Shown here one piece after another: positions 25,916-34,405 of a stretch of DNA of 64,000 nt. Position numbers and translations under genes: made by a program. The notes beneath the pieces were generated by a model, which was not told where the DNA came from, searched no databases, and saw only the letters and a program-made list of their open reading frames with translations. Source of the stretch: Flavobacterium commune. GTDB lineage: Bacteria > Bacteroidota > Bacteroidia > Flavobacteriales > Flavobacteriaceae. The number at the start of each line of letters is the position of its first letter. Position 1 is the stretch's first letter. The stretch covers positions 1,798,001-1,862,000 of the forward strand of contig NZ_CP017774.1 of the NCBI RefSeq assembly GCF_001857965.1, given 5' to 3'.

Positions 25916-27916
25916 ATGGCATTAGATTCAAAAATTCCAAATGGTCCAATTGCGGACAAATGGACAAATTATAAAGATCATATTAATTTAGTAAACCCTG
26001 CTAACAAACGTAATTTAGATATTATCGTTGTTGGAACAGGATTAGCTGGAGGTTCTGCTGCTGCTACTTTAGCAGAATTAGGATATAACGTAAAAGCATT
26101 TTGTTTTCAGGATTCACCACGTCGTGCGCACTCTATTGCAGCACAAGGGGGAATCAACGCGGCAAAAAATTATAAAGGAGACGGTGACTCGGTTTACAGA
26201 TTGTTTTATGACACTGTAAAAGGAGGAGATTACCGCGCTCGTGAGGCAAACGTACACCGTTTGGCTGAAGTTTCTGCTAATATTATTGACCAATGTGTGG
26301 CTCAAGGGGTGCCATTGGCTCGTGAATATGGTGGATTATTGGACAACCGTTCATTTGGAGGAACTTTGGTTTCCCGTACATTTTATGCACAAGGTCAAAC
26401 CGGACAACAATTATTGCTAGGAGCTTATTCTGCAATGAACCGTCAAATTGGTCGTGGAAAAATCAAAATGTACAACCGTCACGAAATGCTTGAATTAGTA
26501 ATTATTGATGGTAAAGCAAGAGGAATTATCGCTCGTAACTTGATTACTGGAGAAATCGAAAGACATTCAGCTCACGCAGTTGTTATCGGTTCTGGAGGTT
26601 ACGGAAACGTTTTTTTCTTATCAACTAATGCGATGGGCTCTAATGCTACTGCTGCTTGGAAAATCCACAAAAAAGGAGCTTTCTTCGCAAACCCTTGTTA
26701 TACTCAAATTCACCCAACTTGTATTCCGGTTTCAGGAGATCATCAGTCTAAATTGACTTTGATGTCAGAGTCGTTGCGTAATGATGGACGTATCTGGGTT
26801 CCTGCAAAATTAGAAGATGCTCAGGCTATTCGTGAAGGAAAGAAAAAAGCAACTGATTTAGCTGAAGCTGACAGAGATTATTTCTTGGAAAGAAGATACC
26901 CTGCTTTTGGTAACTTGGTACCACGTGACGTAGCTTCTCGTGCTGCTAAAGAAAGATGTGATGCCGGTTTTGGTGTTAACAAAACAGGAGAAGCTGTTTA
27001 CTTGGATTTTGCTGCGGCAATCCAACGTTACGGAACTGAAGCGGCTTATGTAAAAGGTTTAGATGCTAATGATAAAGCTTTAGTAACTAAATTAGGAACT
27101 GAAATTGTAAAAAGTAAATACGGGAACTTGTTCCAAATGTATTATAAAATTGTAGATGAGGATCCGTATACAACTCCAATGATGATTTACCCTGCGGTTC
27201 ACTATACAATGGGAGGAACTTGGGTTGATTATAACCTGATGACTACAATTCCGGGATGTTTCTCCATTGGAGAATCTAACTTCTCTGACCACGGAGCTAA
27301 CCGTTTGGGAGCTTCTGCTTTGATGCAAGGTTTGGCTGATGGATATTTTGTATTGCCTTATACAATTGGTGATTATTTAGCTCCGGATATCAAAATGGGA
27401 CCTATTTCTACAGATAGACCTGAATTTGAAGAAGCTGAAAAATCAGTAAAAGATTTGATTGCAAACTTTATCAATAATAAAGGAACGCATTCAGTTGACT
27501 ATTTCCACAAAAAATTAGGTAAAATTATGTGGAATAAAGTAGGTATGGCTCGTAATGAGAAAGGCTTAACTGAAGCAATGGAAGAAATTGCCGCTTTACG
27601 TGAGGAGTTTTATAAAGATGTAAAAGTACCTGGAACAGATAAAGAATTCAATCAGGAATTAGAAAAAGCAATTCGTGTTGCTGATTTCTTAGAATTAGGA
27701 GAATTGTTTGCTAAAGATGCTTTACACCGTAAAGAGTCTTGTGGTGGTCACTTCCGTGAGGAATACCAAACAGAAGAAGGAGAAGCACTTCGTGATGATG
27801 AAAACTTTGCATACGTTGCAGCTTGGGAATACAAAGGAAAACCAAGTGATGCAGTATTGCACAAAGAACCATTGAATTACGAAAACATAAAATTAGTTCA
27901 ACGTAGTTATAAATAG
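25916..27916 (+). CDS. sdhA: Succinate dehydrogenase flavoprotein subunit
   Basis: FAD-binding catalytic subunit of complex II, 666 aa, longer than the proteobacterial type and like the menaquinone-linked group. It has the Rossmann motif [19 protein letters not shown], the covalent-FAD region [16 protein letters not shown], catalytic-site segments [11 protein letters not shown] and [12 protein letters not shown], and C-terminal [12 protein letters not shown]. It oxidises succinate to fumarate in the TCA cycle. Confidence 0.97.
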   Translation: MALDSKIPNGPIADKWTNYKDHINLVNPANKRNLDIIVVGTGLAGGSAAATLAELGYNVKAFCFQDSPRRAHSIAAQGGINAAKNYKGDGDSVYRLFYDTVKGGDYRAREANVHRLAEVSANIIDQCVAQGVPLAREYGGLLDNRSFGGTLVSRTFYAQGQTGQQLLLGAYSAMNRQIGRGKIKMYNRHEMLELVIIDGKARGIIARNLITGEIERHSAHAVVIGSGGYGNVFFLSTNAMGSNATAAWKIHKKGAFFANPCYTQIHPTCIPVSGDHQSKLTLMSESLRNDGRIWVPAKLEDAQAIREGKKKATDLAEADRDYFLERRYPAFGNLVPRDVASRAAKERCDAGFGVNKTGEAVYLDFAAAIQRYGTEAAYVKGLDANDKALVTKLGTEIVKSKYGNLFQMYYKIVDEDPYTTPMMIYPAVHYTMGGTWVDYNLMTTIPGCFSIGESNFSDHGANRLGASALMQGLADGYFVLPYTIGDYLAPDIKMGPISTDRPEFEEAEKSVKDLIANFINNKGTHSVDYFHKKLGKIMWNKVGMARNEKGLTEAMEEIAALREEFYKDVKVPGTDKEFNQELEKAIRVADFLELGELFAKDALHRKESCGGHFREEYQTEEGEALRDDENFAYVAAWEYKGKPSDAVLHKEPLNYENIKLVQRSYK

Positions 27917-27930
27917 TATTCTGAGAAAGT

Positions 27931-27965
27931 CTTGATACTTGTTTCTTAATACTTAATACTTAGAC
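27931..27965. repeat. Five-unit heptad array between sdhA and sdhB
   Basis: Units CTTGATA, CTTGTTT, CTTAATA, CTTAATA, CTTAGAC, filling most of the 52-bp gap inside the operon and ending 3 bp before the sdhB ATG. Confidence 0.75.
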
Positions 27966-27968
27966 AAA

Positions 27969-28715
27969 ATGAAACTTACATTAAAAATATGGCGTCAAAA
28001 AAACGCCCAAGATAAAGGGAAAATGGTCGATTATAAAATCGACGGAATTGAACCTGATATGTCATTCCTTGAAATGCTTGACGTATTCAACGAACAACAA
28101 ATCAATGCTGGCGAAGAGCCAGTAGCTTTTGACCACGACTGTCGCGAAGGAATCTGCGGAATGTGTTCTTTATTCATCAATGGTGAAGCTCACGGACCGG
28201 ACAGAGGGGTTACTACTTGTCAATTGCACATGCGTATGTTTAAAGATGGTGATACTATCACTATCGAGCCATTCCGTGCAGCTGCTTTCCCTGTAGTTAA
28301 AGATTTAGTTGTTGACAGAAGTTCTTTTGACAGAATTCAACACGCAGGAGGATTTATCTCGGTAAATACTTCAGGAAACACTATCGATGCAAATACAATT
28401 CCGGTAAATAAAAAAGATGCTGATGCTGCTTTTGATGCTGCAACTTGTATTGGATGTGGAGCTTGTGTGGCTACTTGTAAAAACTCATCGGCTATGTTAT
28501 TTGTTGCTGCTAAAGTTTCTCAATTTGCGCTATTGCCACAAGGTCAGGTAGAAGCGGTTGATCGTGTATTGAACATGGTAAGCCAAATGGACGACGAAGG
28601 TTTTGGTAACTGTACTAACACTGGAGCTTGTGAAGTAGAATGTCCAAAAGGAATTTCTCTAGAAAATATTGCTCGTATGAATAGAGAGTACATGTCAGCA
28701 AGTTTGAAAGGATAA
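27969..28715 (+). CDS. sdhB: Succinate dehydrogenase iron-sulfur subunit
   Basis: Electron-transfer subunit of 248 aa. All three cluster motifs are present: [2Fe-2S] [15 protein letters not shown] with a downstream Cys in TTCQLHM, [4Fe-4S] [13 protein letters not shown] and [3Fe-4S] [15 protein letters not shown]. Last gene of sdhCAB, closed by a strong terminator. Confidence 0.97.
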   Translation: MKLTLKIWRQKNAQDKGKMVDYKIDGIEPDMSFLEMLDVFNEQQINAGEEPVAFDHDCREGICGMCSLFINGEAHGPDRGVTTCQLHMRMFKDGDTITIEPFRAAAFPVVKDLVVDRSSFDRIQHAGGFISVNTSGNTIDANTIPVNKKDADAAFDAATCIGCGACVATCKNSSAMLFVAAKVSQFALLPQGQVEAVDRVLNMVSQMDDEGFGNCTNTGACEVECPKGISLENIARMNREYMSASLKG

Positions 28716-28736
28716 TATTTTTTCAATATATTTTAT

Positions 28737-28773
28737 AAAAGCGCATTCATTGATTTGAATGCGCTTTTTTTGT
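28737..28773 (+). terminator. sdhB terminator, first of two identical copies
   Basis: Perfect 12-bp arms AAAGCGCATTCA and TGAATGCGCTTT, 6-nt loop TTGATT, run of seven T. All 37 bases recur exactly at 29939-29975. Confidence 0.95.
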
Positions 28774-28842
28774 ATATATAGATTTTTAAAATAAAAATAT
28801 TACATTGTGATATTCAATTTTTAGTTTTTTATAGAATAAGTT

Positions 28843-29847
28843 ATGAAGTATAAAAGCATATTTGACAGTAATGAAAGTGGTCATAAGATGTTATATGTAG
28901 TTATTGGTGTTTTTGTAATTCCAGTTATTTTGCAGGTGTTATATCTCCTTGTAACACTTAATCAGTGGAGTTTTTTTCCTTTAATTTTAGGTCTCATTTT
29001 TCAAGGCAAAAGATTGTATGGAACTTGGAGACCCTTAATTGAAAATTTTGTAATTGCACTTGCGGGAGGTTTTTTTGTTTTTATTATTTCTCACAAGGGT
29101 ATTAATAATATTGGAGAGAAAATATATTTAATTACTTATGCTTTTTTGTTATGCTTTATACTGGCATTTCTTGCTAAATTTAAAAAAAGCAGAGAGTTGA
29201 TAATTCCAAAATTGACCGAAGGTATAACACTTTTGTATTCAATTGCAATTATTTATTGGTTAGTAGATTTTTCAAAGGATTATGTTTATGCAAAAATTGT
29301 TTATGTGTTTTTCTTTATTGTTTTTTGCATATCTGTATTTTCTATTATTAACGCTTTTACAAAAATTCCACTTTCTAAAACAAATCGTTTTTTATTGAGT
29401 CTTTGGAGTTCAATAGCTATGATTGTATTTGCATTGGACTATATTATTAGAGTTTTTAAAAATGGAGAAATTAGTAATGCTGTATCATTTCAGCAAGAGG
29501 TTTATCTTTTTTTTCAGTATTTTTTATTGGGTGTTTCAGCAATTTATATTGCCCAGAATATTAGTATGATTTTTGGATTTCTTCCCGATAAAAATGAGAA
29601 ATCGTATCGAAATTCACGTCGTATTAAAGTTTTAAAAAAAGATCATGTTGAGAGATATTCTGAGGAACAAGTAAGTGTTTGGTATTCCTTGTTTTGTGTT
29701 GTTTTTAGTACTTCATTATTTTGGATGAATTACAAATGTCAATTTATGAATAGACAATCAATTATTTGGATAGTATTTGTTTCGTTTCCTATTCTTATTC
29801 ATTTTTACGAATATGTCAAGAACTATAAAGGATTAAATTCAAAATAG
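28843..29847 (+). CDS. Polytopic membrane protein of unknown function
   Basis: The 334-aa product has about nine hydrophobic segments (for example MLYVVIGVFVIPVILQVLYL, IYLITYAFLLCFILAFLAKF, IVYVFFFIVFCISVFSIINA, FFQYFLLGVSAIYIAQNI, WYSLFCVVFSTSLFWM). A charged cytoplasmic loop near residue 250 reads KNEKSYRNSRRIKVLKKDH. No family is recognised and no catalytic motif stands out. It lies between two identical terminators, so it looks like inserted cargo between sdhCAB and the amidase gene. AT content is visibly higher than in the sdh genes. Confidence 0.75.
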   Translation: MKYKSIFDSNESGHKMLYVVIGVFVIPVILQVLYLLVTLNQWSFFPLILGLIFQGKRLYGTWRPLIENFVIALAGGFFVFIISHKGINNIGEKIYLITYAFLLCFILAFLAKFKKSRELIIPKLTEGITLLYSIAIIYWLVDFSKDYVYAKIVYVFFFIVFCISVFSIINAFTKIPLSKTNRFLLSLWSSIAMIVFALDYIIRVFKNGEISNAVSFQQEVYLFFQYFLLGVSAIYIAQNISMIFGFLPDKNEKSYRNSRRIKVLKKDHVERYSEEQVSVWYSLFCVVFSTSLFWMNYKCQFMNRQSIIWIVFVSFPILIHFYEYVKNYKGLNSK

Positions 29848-29938
29848 TACTGATCTTTGTAGACTTGGATTCTGATGTCAAATTTTAGTAATTTTATAAA
29901 ATAAAAATAAGTCAAAAAACTAAAGGGTGAATAGTTTA

Positions 29939-29975
29939 AAAAGCGCATTCATTGATTTGAATGCGCTTTTTTTGT
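29939..29975 (+). terminator. Second identical copy of the sdhB terminator
   Basis: Exact 37-nt match to 28737-28773, placed 91 bp after the unknown membrane-protein gene. The T run overlaps the -33 TTTG (29971-29974) of the next promoter, whose TATCTTTG box is at 29992-29999. Confidence 0.95.
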
Positions 29976-30017
29976 TGGGACAAACTTTGTGTATCTTTGT
30001 GAAACAACTTTTTTGTT

Positions 30018-30782
30018 ATGAAAATATCCTTAATCCAGTCAGATTTAGTTTGGGAAAATCCTAAAGCTAACCGAGATTCTTTCGAAGAAAAAATTAATGG
30101 AATCAATGAGTCTGTCAATTTGATTGTGCTACCTGAAATGTTTTCTACAGGCTTTACAATGAATCCTGGCGTTGTTGCTGAAACCATGCAGGGAGAAACG
30201 GTGTTATGGATGCAATCTTTGGCGAAAGCCAAAAAAACGGCTATTACAGGAAGCGTAGTTATTGAAGAATCTGGGAATTTTTATAACCGAATGTTGTTTG
30301 TGTTTCCTTCTGGAGAAATTCAGTTTTACGATAAAAAGCATTTGTTTACGCTGGCTGGTGAGGATAAATTTTATACGGCAGGCAACCAAAGATCAATTGT
30401 GAATTATCTGGGCTGGAAAATCTGTCCGATGGTGTGTTATGATTTGCGTTTTCCGGTATTTTCCAGAAATACCGAAAATTACGATTTGCTGCTGTATGTG
30501 GCGAGTTGGCCGGAAAAAAGAATAAATGCCTGGGATGCGCTTCTTAAAGCCCGTTCTATTGAGAATATGAGTTATACTATTGGTGTTAATAGAATTGGAG
30601 TTGACGCTAATGGACATAATTATCCAGGACATTCTCAGCTGCTGGATTGTCTGGGTGATTATGTGGTTGCTCCAACGGAATCAGAAAATGTTTTTATAGC
30701 TGAGTTAGATCAACAGAAAATGATCGCAGCCAGACAAAAGCTGGGTTTTTTGAATGATCGGGATTCGTTTAAGTTGCTTTAA
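30018..30782 (+). CDS. Nitrilase-superfamily amidohydrolase (omega-amidase-like)
   Basis: Carbon-nitrogen hydrolase of 254 aa with the Glu-Lys-Cys triad: Glu in IVLPEMFSTGFTM, Lys in FYDKKHLFTL and Cys in PMVCYDLRFPVF. The FSTGFTMNP and DLRFP features are close to YafV/omega-amidase enzymes, which hydrolyse alpha-ketoglutaramate or similar side products. It has its own promoter (TTTG, 17 nt, TATCTTTG at 29992-29999). The 3' end overlaps the convergent lipoprotein gene by 4 bp. Confidence 0.9.
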   Translation: MKISLIQSDLVWENPKANRDSFEEKINGINESVNLIVLPEMFSTGFTMNPGVVAETMQGETVLWMQSLAKAKKTAITGSVVIEESGNFYNRMLFVFPSGEIQFYDKKHLFTLAGEDKFYTAGNQRSIVNYLGWKICPMVCYDLRFPVFSRNTENYDLLLYVASWPEKRINAWDALLKARSIENMSYTIGVNRIGVDANGHNYPGHSQLLDCLGDYVVAPTESENVFIAELDQQKMIAARQKLGFLNDRDSFKLL

Positions 30783-32443
30783 TATTGTTTTTTCTTCTTT
30801 TTTAAGTCTTCTTTTTTGATTGGCGGCGGCGGCGTGTAGGGAATACTTAAATCAAAAGTTTGTTCTACGTCCCAATTGCTTCTTACATCGATTTCTCCGG
30901 AAAAATAAACTACTTCTTCGGCGTATTTTTTCTCTAAATAATTACCGGGATCGTATTGTTGGTTTTTATTAGTGTCGTAAATCGCGCGAAGGCTAAATTT
31001 GGCTGGGTCTAATAAATTAAAATCAATTGTAGCTGACTTTTCGATGTATTCACTACTAACAACCTCTCCGGTGGATTTTAATAATTCGATGATAACAGGA
31101 AATGATTTTACATTTTCAAGTTTTACTTTTAAGTTTCCGTATTCTTTGAGTTCTCTGGTGCTGATTTGGTAGCTTAATGTGTCATTAGTGTGTTCGTAAA
31201 AATCAGTTAATGCACCCGGTAGAATGCTAAAGTTGTATTTTTTAGCAGGCTCTTTTTTGAAGTCCAAATATAATTTTTGGTTGAATTCATCGTAGGTTTT
31301 GGTGAATTTTATAGCGGTAGAATCACCATCAATCAAATTGATTTTTGTTTCGTCAAATTTGACTATTGGAATCGATGATTCAAGAGTAAAAATATCTTTA
31401 AAACTTGTTGGACTTATGGCGTTGATGCTTAAGCTGTCTTTTTTGGGACTTCTGATTTTAAGACTAAAATCTTTCTCGTATTGATTATAACTAATGGCTA
31501 CTTTTAAAGAATCGGTTTTGATGGGTTTAAACCAAATTTGGAGCGAATCTTTTTTTGGCATTTTAGTAACAATGCTTGGAAGTATTTCGCTGTTGTTTTT
31601 TAGGCTAATTTGGGGTTTTGTTTTGGCTTTAGAAAGATCGCCTTCATAGCCCATCAACAATCTGTTTGCTGTTTCTTGAGTGGGTTTGAATGCTTTAAAA
31701 GGGGTTTTTTCCTGAAATAATTCTAATTCAAAAATAGTGTCGTTTGGAATGTTTATAAAGTCTTTTATAAAACCAATTTTTTCTGTTTTAGGGTCAAATT
31801 TATTGTTTTTGTTTAGGTCTTTTAAGGCGACTAAAAAGTATTTTCCTTCTTTTAAATTCTCCAGAGAGAATGTTTTTAAACTGTCTAAGGTGTTGGTAAT
31901 GTATCTTGGGCTTTCTTTGTAAATTATCGAATCGTTGAAGTTGTCATTTACTTCATAAAGCATTACTGAAATAAAGGGTTCTGCTTCTTTTTCGAAAGCA
32001 TATTTTACTTTTCCGTTAAGAGCTAAAGAATCGATGTAGCTTCCTGTAGAAAAAACGTACTTAAATTGGTTCAAAGGGTTTCCTTCGTTGTTGTCGGTTA
32101 TACTTTGTCCAAAATTAAAGCTGTAGGTAGTGTTGGGTTTAAGGGTGTCCTTTATTTTTATAGTAATGTATTTGCTGGCAGTGGTAGGAATAATTAGAGG
32201 TTCATATTTCATGGGTGGCGAAATCACTAATTGTTTGCTCAAGCCTTTAAGGATTACAATTTCGTCAAACTCTAATTTGATTTGTTTGTCGTTAAAATTA
32301 GTGCTGAAATTCTCTGGGAAACTTGTTCTTAAAGTTGGAGCAATGGTATCTTTTAATCCGCCGGTAATGCTTCCTCTTTTGGCGCAGCTTGCTATAATTA
32401 GGATTAATAGTATCGAAATGTATTTTAGTTTGTCTTTCAACAT
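30779..32443 (-). CDS. Ig-like (SbsA-type) domain lipoprotein
   Basis: A 554-aa predicted lipoprotein: the signal LLILIIASC ends at Cys20. An SbsA Ig-like domain follows (about 30-130: DTIAPTLRTSFPENF, FDEIVILKGLSKQL, LKPNTTYSFNFGQSITDNNEGN). The remainder is repeated beta-rich segments, with a Pro-rich then Lys-rich tail (PYTPPPPIKKEDLKKKKK). Such proteins are common in Bacteroidetes; the role is unknown, probably at the cell envelope. It converges with and overlaps the amidase gene by 4 bp, with no terminator between them. Confidence 0.85.
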   Translation of the reverse strand: MLKDKLKYISILLILIIASCAKRGSITGGLKDTIAPTLRTSFPENFSTNFNDKQIKLEFDEIVILKGLSKQLVISPPMKYEPLIIPTTASKYITIKIKDTLKPNTTYSFNFGQSITDNNEGNPLNQFKYVFSTGSYIDSLALNGKVKYAFEKEAEPFISVMLYEVNDNFNDSIIYKESPRYITNTLDSLKTFSLENLKEGKYFLVALKDLNKNNKFDPKTEKIGFIKDFINIPNDTIFELELFQEKTPFKAFKPTQETANRLLMGYEGDLSKAKTKPQISLKNNSEILPSIVTKMPKKDSLQIWFKPIKTDSLKVAISYNQYEKDFSLKIRSPKKDSLSINAISPTSFKDIFTLESSIPIVKFDETKINLIDGDSTAIKFTKTYDEFNQKLYLDFKKEPAKKYNFSILPGALTDFYEHTNDTLSYQISTRELKEYGNLKVKLENVKSFPVIIELLKSTGEVVSSEYIEKSATIDFNLLDPAKFSLRAIYDTNKNQQYDPGNYLEKKYAEEVVYFSGEIDVRSNWDVEQTFDLSIPYTPPPPIKKEDLKKKKKQY

Positions 32444-32587
32444 GTAATTTAGAATTTAGAAGTACAAAATAACAATTATAATTACTGGAATTAAAACTTT
32501 TTATAGAATTATTAAGGGAGTTGAGTTGTAGAATAAGTATCTTTAAAATTGATTTTGGAGTTTTTGTTGTTTAAAATTTGGGATTTT

Positions 32588-32986
32588 ATGAAAAAAATAG
32601 ATCATGTAGGAATTGCAGTAAAAGATATTGATGTTTCGAATGCTTTGTTTGAAAAACTATTAGGAGTTTCGCCTTATAAGCTAGAAGAAGTAGAAAGCGA
32701 AGGGGTTTTGACTTCTTTTTTTAAAACAGATACCAATAAAATTGAACTTTTAGCAGCAACAAATCCAGAGAGTCCGATAGCAAAATTTTTAGAAAAAAAA
32801 GGAGAAGGAATTCATCATATTGCTTTTGAGGTTGAGAACATTCAGGAAGAAGTTGAAAGATTAAAGAGTGAAGGTTTTGTTGTTTTGAATGAAATCCCTA
32901 AAAAGGGTGCTGATAATAAATGGGTAGTTTTTTTGCATCCAAAAAGCACCAATGGGGTTTTGGTGGAATTGTGTCAAAGCATTTAG
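32588..32986 (+). CDS. mce: Methylmalonyl-CoA epimerase
   Basis: Interconverts (R)- and (S)-methylmalonyl-CoA in propionate metabolism. From the ATG at 32588 it is 132 aa. It is a glyoxalase-fold protein: MKKIDHVGIAVKDID with the metal His near the N-terminus, GEGIHHIAFEVENIQ and the C-terminal GVLVELCQ with Glu. The upstream in-frame ATG at 32549 gives a hydrophobic extension absent from the family, so it is rejected. Confidence 0.93.
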   Translation: MKKIDHVGIAVKDIDVSNALFEKLLGVSPYKLEEVESEGVLTSFFKTDTNKIELLAATNPESPIAKFLEKKGEGIHHIAFEVENIQEEVERLKSEGFVVLNEIPKKGADNKWVVFLHPKSTNGVLVELCQSI

Positions 32987-33079
32987 ATTTTATAATCAAA
33001 GTATGATTCTAATAATCAGTACTTTTGTATTAATGGATTTTTTATATTAGTTATTGCCTAAAAAACTAAGTCAAAAATA

Positions 33080-33111
33080 TTTGGAGCAACCAAAAAATAA
33101 TAGTAATATTG
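33080..33111 (+). promoter_or_regulatory. tRNA promoter
   Basis: TTTG (33080-33083), 20-nt spacer, TAATATTG (33104-33111), 13 bp before the tRNA. Confidence 0.65.
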
Positions 33112-33124
33112 CAAACTCTTAACT

Positions 33125-33198
33125 GGTCCTATAGCTCAGCTGGTTAGAGCACCTGACTCATAATCAGGTGGTCCCTGGTTCGAGCCCAGGTGGGACCA
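33125..33198 (+). tRNA. tRNA with CAT anticodon (Met elongator or Ile2)
   Basis: A 74-nt cloverleaf: acceptor GGTCCTA paired with TGGGACC, D-arm with AGCTCAGCTGGTTAGAGC, anticodon arm CCTGACTCATAATCAGG (anticodon CAT), T-arm CCTGGTTCGAGCCCAGG, discriminator A. CCA is not encoded. CAT may be elongator Met, or Ile if C34 is modified to lysidine; the sequence alone does not settle it. Confidence 0.95.
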
Positions 33199-33210
33199 CA
33201 TTTTAAGTTT

Positions 33211-33249
33211 AAAAAGCCTTATGAACACTATGTTTGTAAGGTTTTTTTA
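33211..33249 (+). terminator. tRNA terminator
   Basis: Imperfect stem AAAGCCTTA (33213-33221) with TAAGG-TTT (33237-33244) and a run of seven T. Confidence 0.7.
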
Positions 33250-33366
33250 TTTCTAGGGAGTGAATGAGGGGCTGATTTTTTTAATTTGGGTTTAAATTCT
33301 TTTAATTCAATAGAATGTTACGATATTTAACAAAAGTCAATCGTTGTAAGTTGATTAATAATCGAT

Positions 33367-33402
33367 AAAAAGCCTTTAAAATTAACGTTTTAAAGGCTTT
33401 TT
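33367..33402. terminator. Orphan bidirectional terminator
   Basis: Perfect 15-bp arms AAAAAGCCTTTAAAA (33367-33381) and complement (33388-33402), loop TTAACG. No gene lies between it and the tRNA terminator, whose stem also starts AAAAAGCCTT. Confidence 0.75.
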
Positions 33403-33404
33403 AT

Positions 33405-33438
33405 TTTGTAGTAAATCAATTCAAATGCTATATCTTTG
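33405..33438 (+). promoter_or_regulatory. Promoter of the PID-CTERM-like gene
   Basis: TTTG (33405-33408), 22-nt spacer, TATCTTTG (33431-33438). The -33 box abuts the orphan terminator. The leader is about 80 nt. Confidence 0.6.
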
Positions 33439-33522
33439 TTGCTGATGTTTAGTTTATGTAGATTGAGTCTAATGTATTTGGTTGAATATGCTTGGGGTTT
33501 CTAAACATTTTTTTTCTATTCT

Positions 33523-33744
33523 ATGAGAGAAATGTTAAATAAATATATTTTTTTAATTGCCTGCTTCTATGTGAGTGTTGCGGCTGTTGCACAGGGAGGA
33601 GAGGAGCCTCCGTGTCCTGTGTGTCCTCCCTCGCCTCCTGGATTGCCAATAGATAAAGGTTTGTTGGGCTTGTTGGCTTTAGGCTTGTTATTCGGATTTT
33701 ATAAAATATGTGTTTTTACTGTAAAAAAGAAACGCTCGGTTTAA
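33523..33744 (+). CDS. Small secreted protein with PID-CTERM-like sorting tail
   Basis: A 73-aa protein: signal peptide (KYIFLIACFYVSVAAVAQG), a very short mature part with two Cys (EEPPCPVCPPSPP), then PGLPIDKG, a hydrophobic helix (LLGLLALGLLFGFYKICVF) and a basic end KKKRS. The PGLPIDxG-helix-basic layout matches the PID-CTERM sorting-signal family of Bacteroidetes, recalled from memory. Almost nothing would remain after processing, so it may be a minimal sorted peptide or anchor. The last codons form one arm of a terminator. Confidence 0.75.
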   Translation: MREMLNKYIFLIACFYVSVAAVAQGGEEPPCPVCPPSPPGLPIDKGLLGLLALGLLFGFYKICVFTVKKKRSV

Positions 33745-33760
33745 CCGAGCGTTTCTTTTT
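33724..33760. terminator. Near-perfect palindromic terminator overlapping two stop codons
   Basis: Arms at 33724-33741 and 33743-33760 (core AACGCTCGGTT / AACCGAGCGTT) form a 37-bp palindrome with A/T tracts at both ends. It includes the stop codon of the small plus-strand gene and touches the stop of ribE at 33759. Confidence 0.9.
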
Positions 33761-34349
33761 ATGGTTTGTTTCCGTGTAGTTTGGAAACGTATTTCCCAAT
33801 AACATCAAACTCTAAATTAATTTTTGAGTCCACTGTAAAATTTTTAAAATTGGTATGCTCGTGAGTGTAAGGGATGATGGCTACGCTGAATTGGTTTTTC
33901 TTAGAGTTTACAACAGTTAGGCTTACTCCGTTTACAGTGATAGAGCCTTTTTCGATGGTTAGATTGTTTAGTTTGTCATCGTATTCAAAGGTGTAAAGCC
34001 AACTTCCGTTAGTTTCCTGTATGGAAATGCAAGTCCCGGTTTGGTCAACGTGACCTTGAACGATATGTCCATCCAGGCGATCGCCTAGTTTCATTGCTCT
34101 TTCCAGATTGACTAAATCTCCTTTTTGCCATTCTCCTAAGTTTGTTTTTTTTATAGTTTCGTCAATTGCGGTTACAGTGTAGCTGTTTTCTTTTATGGCT
34201 ACTACGGTTAGGCAAATTCCGTTATGGGCTACGCTTTGGTCTATTTTGAGTTCGTTTGTAATCGAAGAGTCAATCGTTACGTGGATATTGTCTTTGTCTT
34301 TTTTTATTTCCTGGATGGTACCAAGGGTTTCTATTATTCCTGTAAACAT
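33759..34349 (-). CDS. ribE: Riboflavin synthase alpha subunit
   Basis: Dismutates two 6,7-dimethyl-8-ribityllumazine molecules to riboflavin. The 196-aa protein has two lumazine-binding repeats: MFTGIIETLGTIQ at the N-terminus with SVAHNGICLTVVAI, and the second repeat LDGHIVQGHVDQTG with SITVNGVSLTVVN. Full family length. No FMN riboswitch is seen upstream. Divergent from pdxA with about 50 bp between the starts. Confidence 0.96.
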   Translation of the reverse strand: MFTGIIETLGTIQEIKKDKDNIHVTIDSSITNELKIDQSVAHNGICLTVVAIKENSYTVTAIDETIKKTNLGEWQKGDLVNLERAMKLGDRLDGHIVQGHVDQTGTCISIQETNGSWLYTFEYDDKLNNLTIEKGSITVNGVSLTVVNSKKNQFSVAIIPYTHEHTNFKNFTVDSKINLEFDVIGKYVSKLHGNKP

Positions 34350-34405
34350 TCTTGTTTTATTTTACTAAATTTGCACTTCAAAATTAGCAATAAATACTTG
34401 TGGAT

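Larger units (their letters stand above)
33199..33522. other. Gap between the tRNA and the PID-CTERM-like gene
   Basis: Two terminator hairpins with no gene between them (33250-33366 has no ORF of note), then a promoter for the small downstream gene. The second hairpin looks orphaned. Confidence 0.6.

Noticed and set aside
34400..34405. GTG start for pdxA two codons upstream
   Set aside because: The ATG at 34406 begins the conserved N-terminus and sits at a normal distance from the TAAATTTG box.
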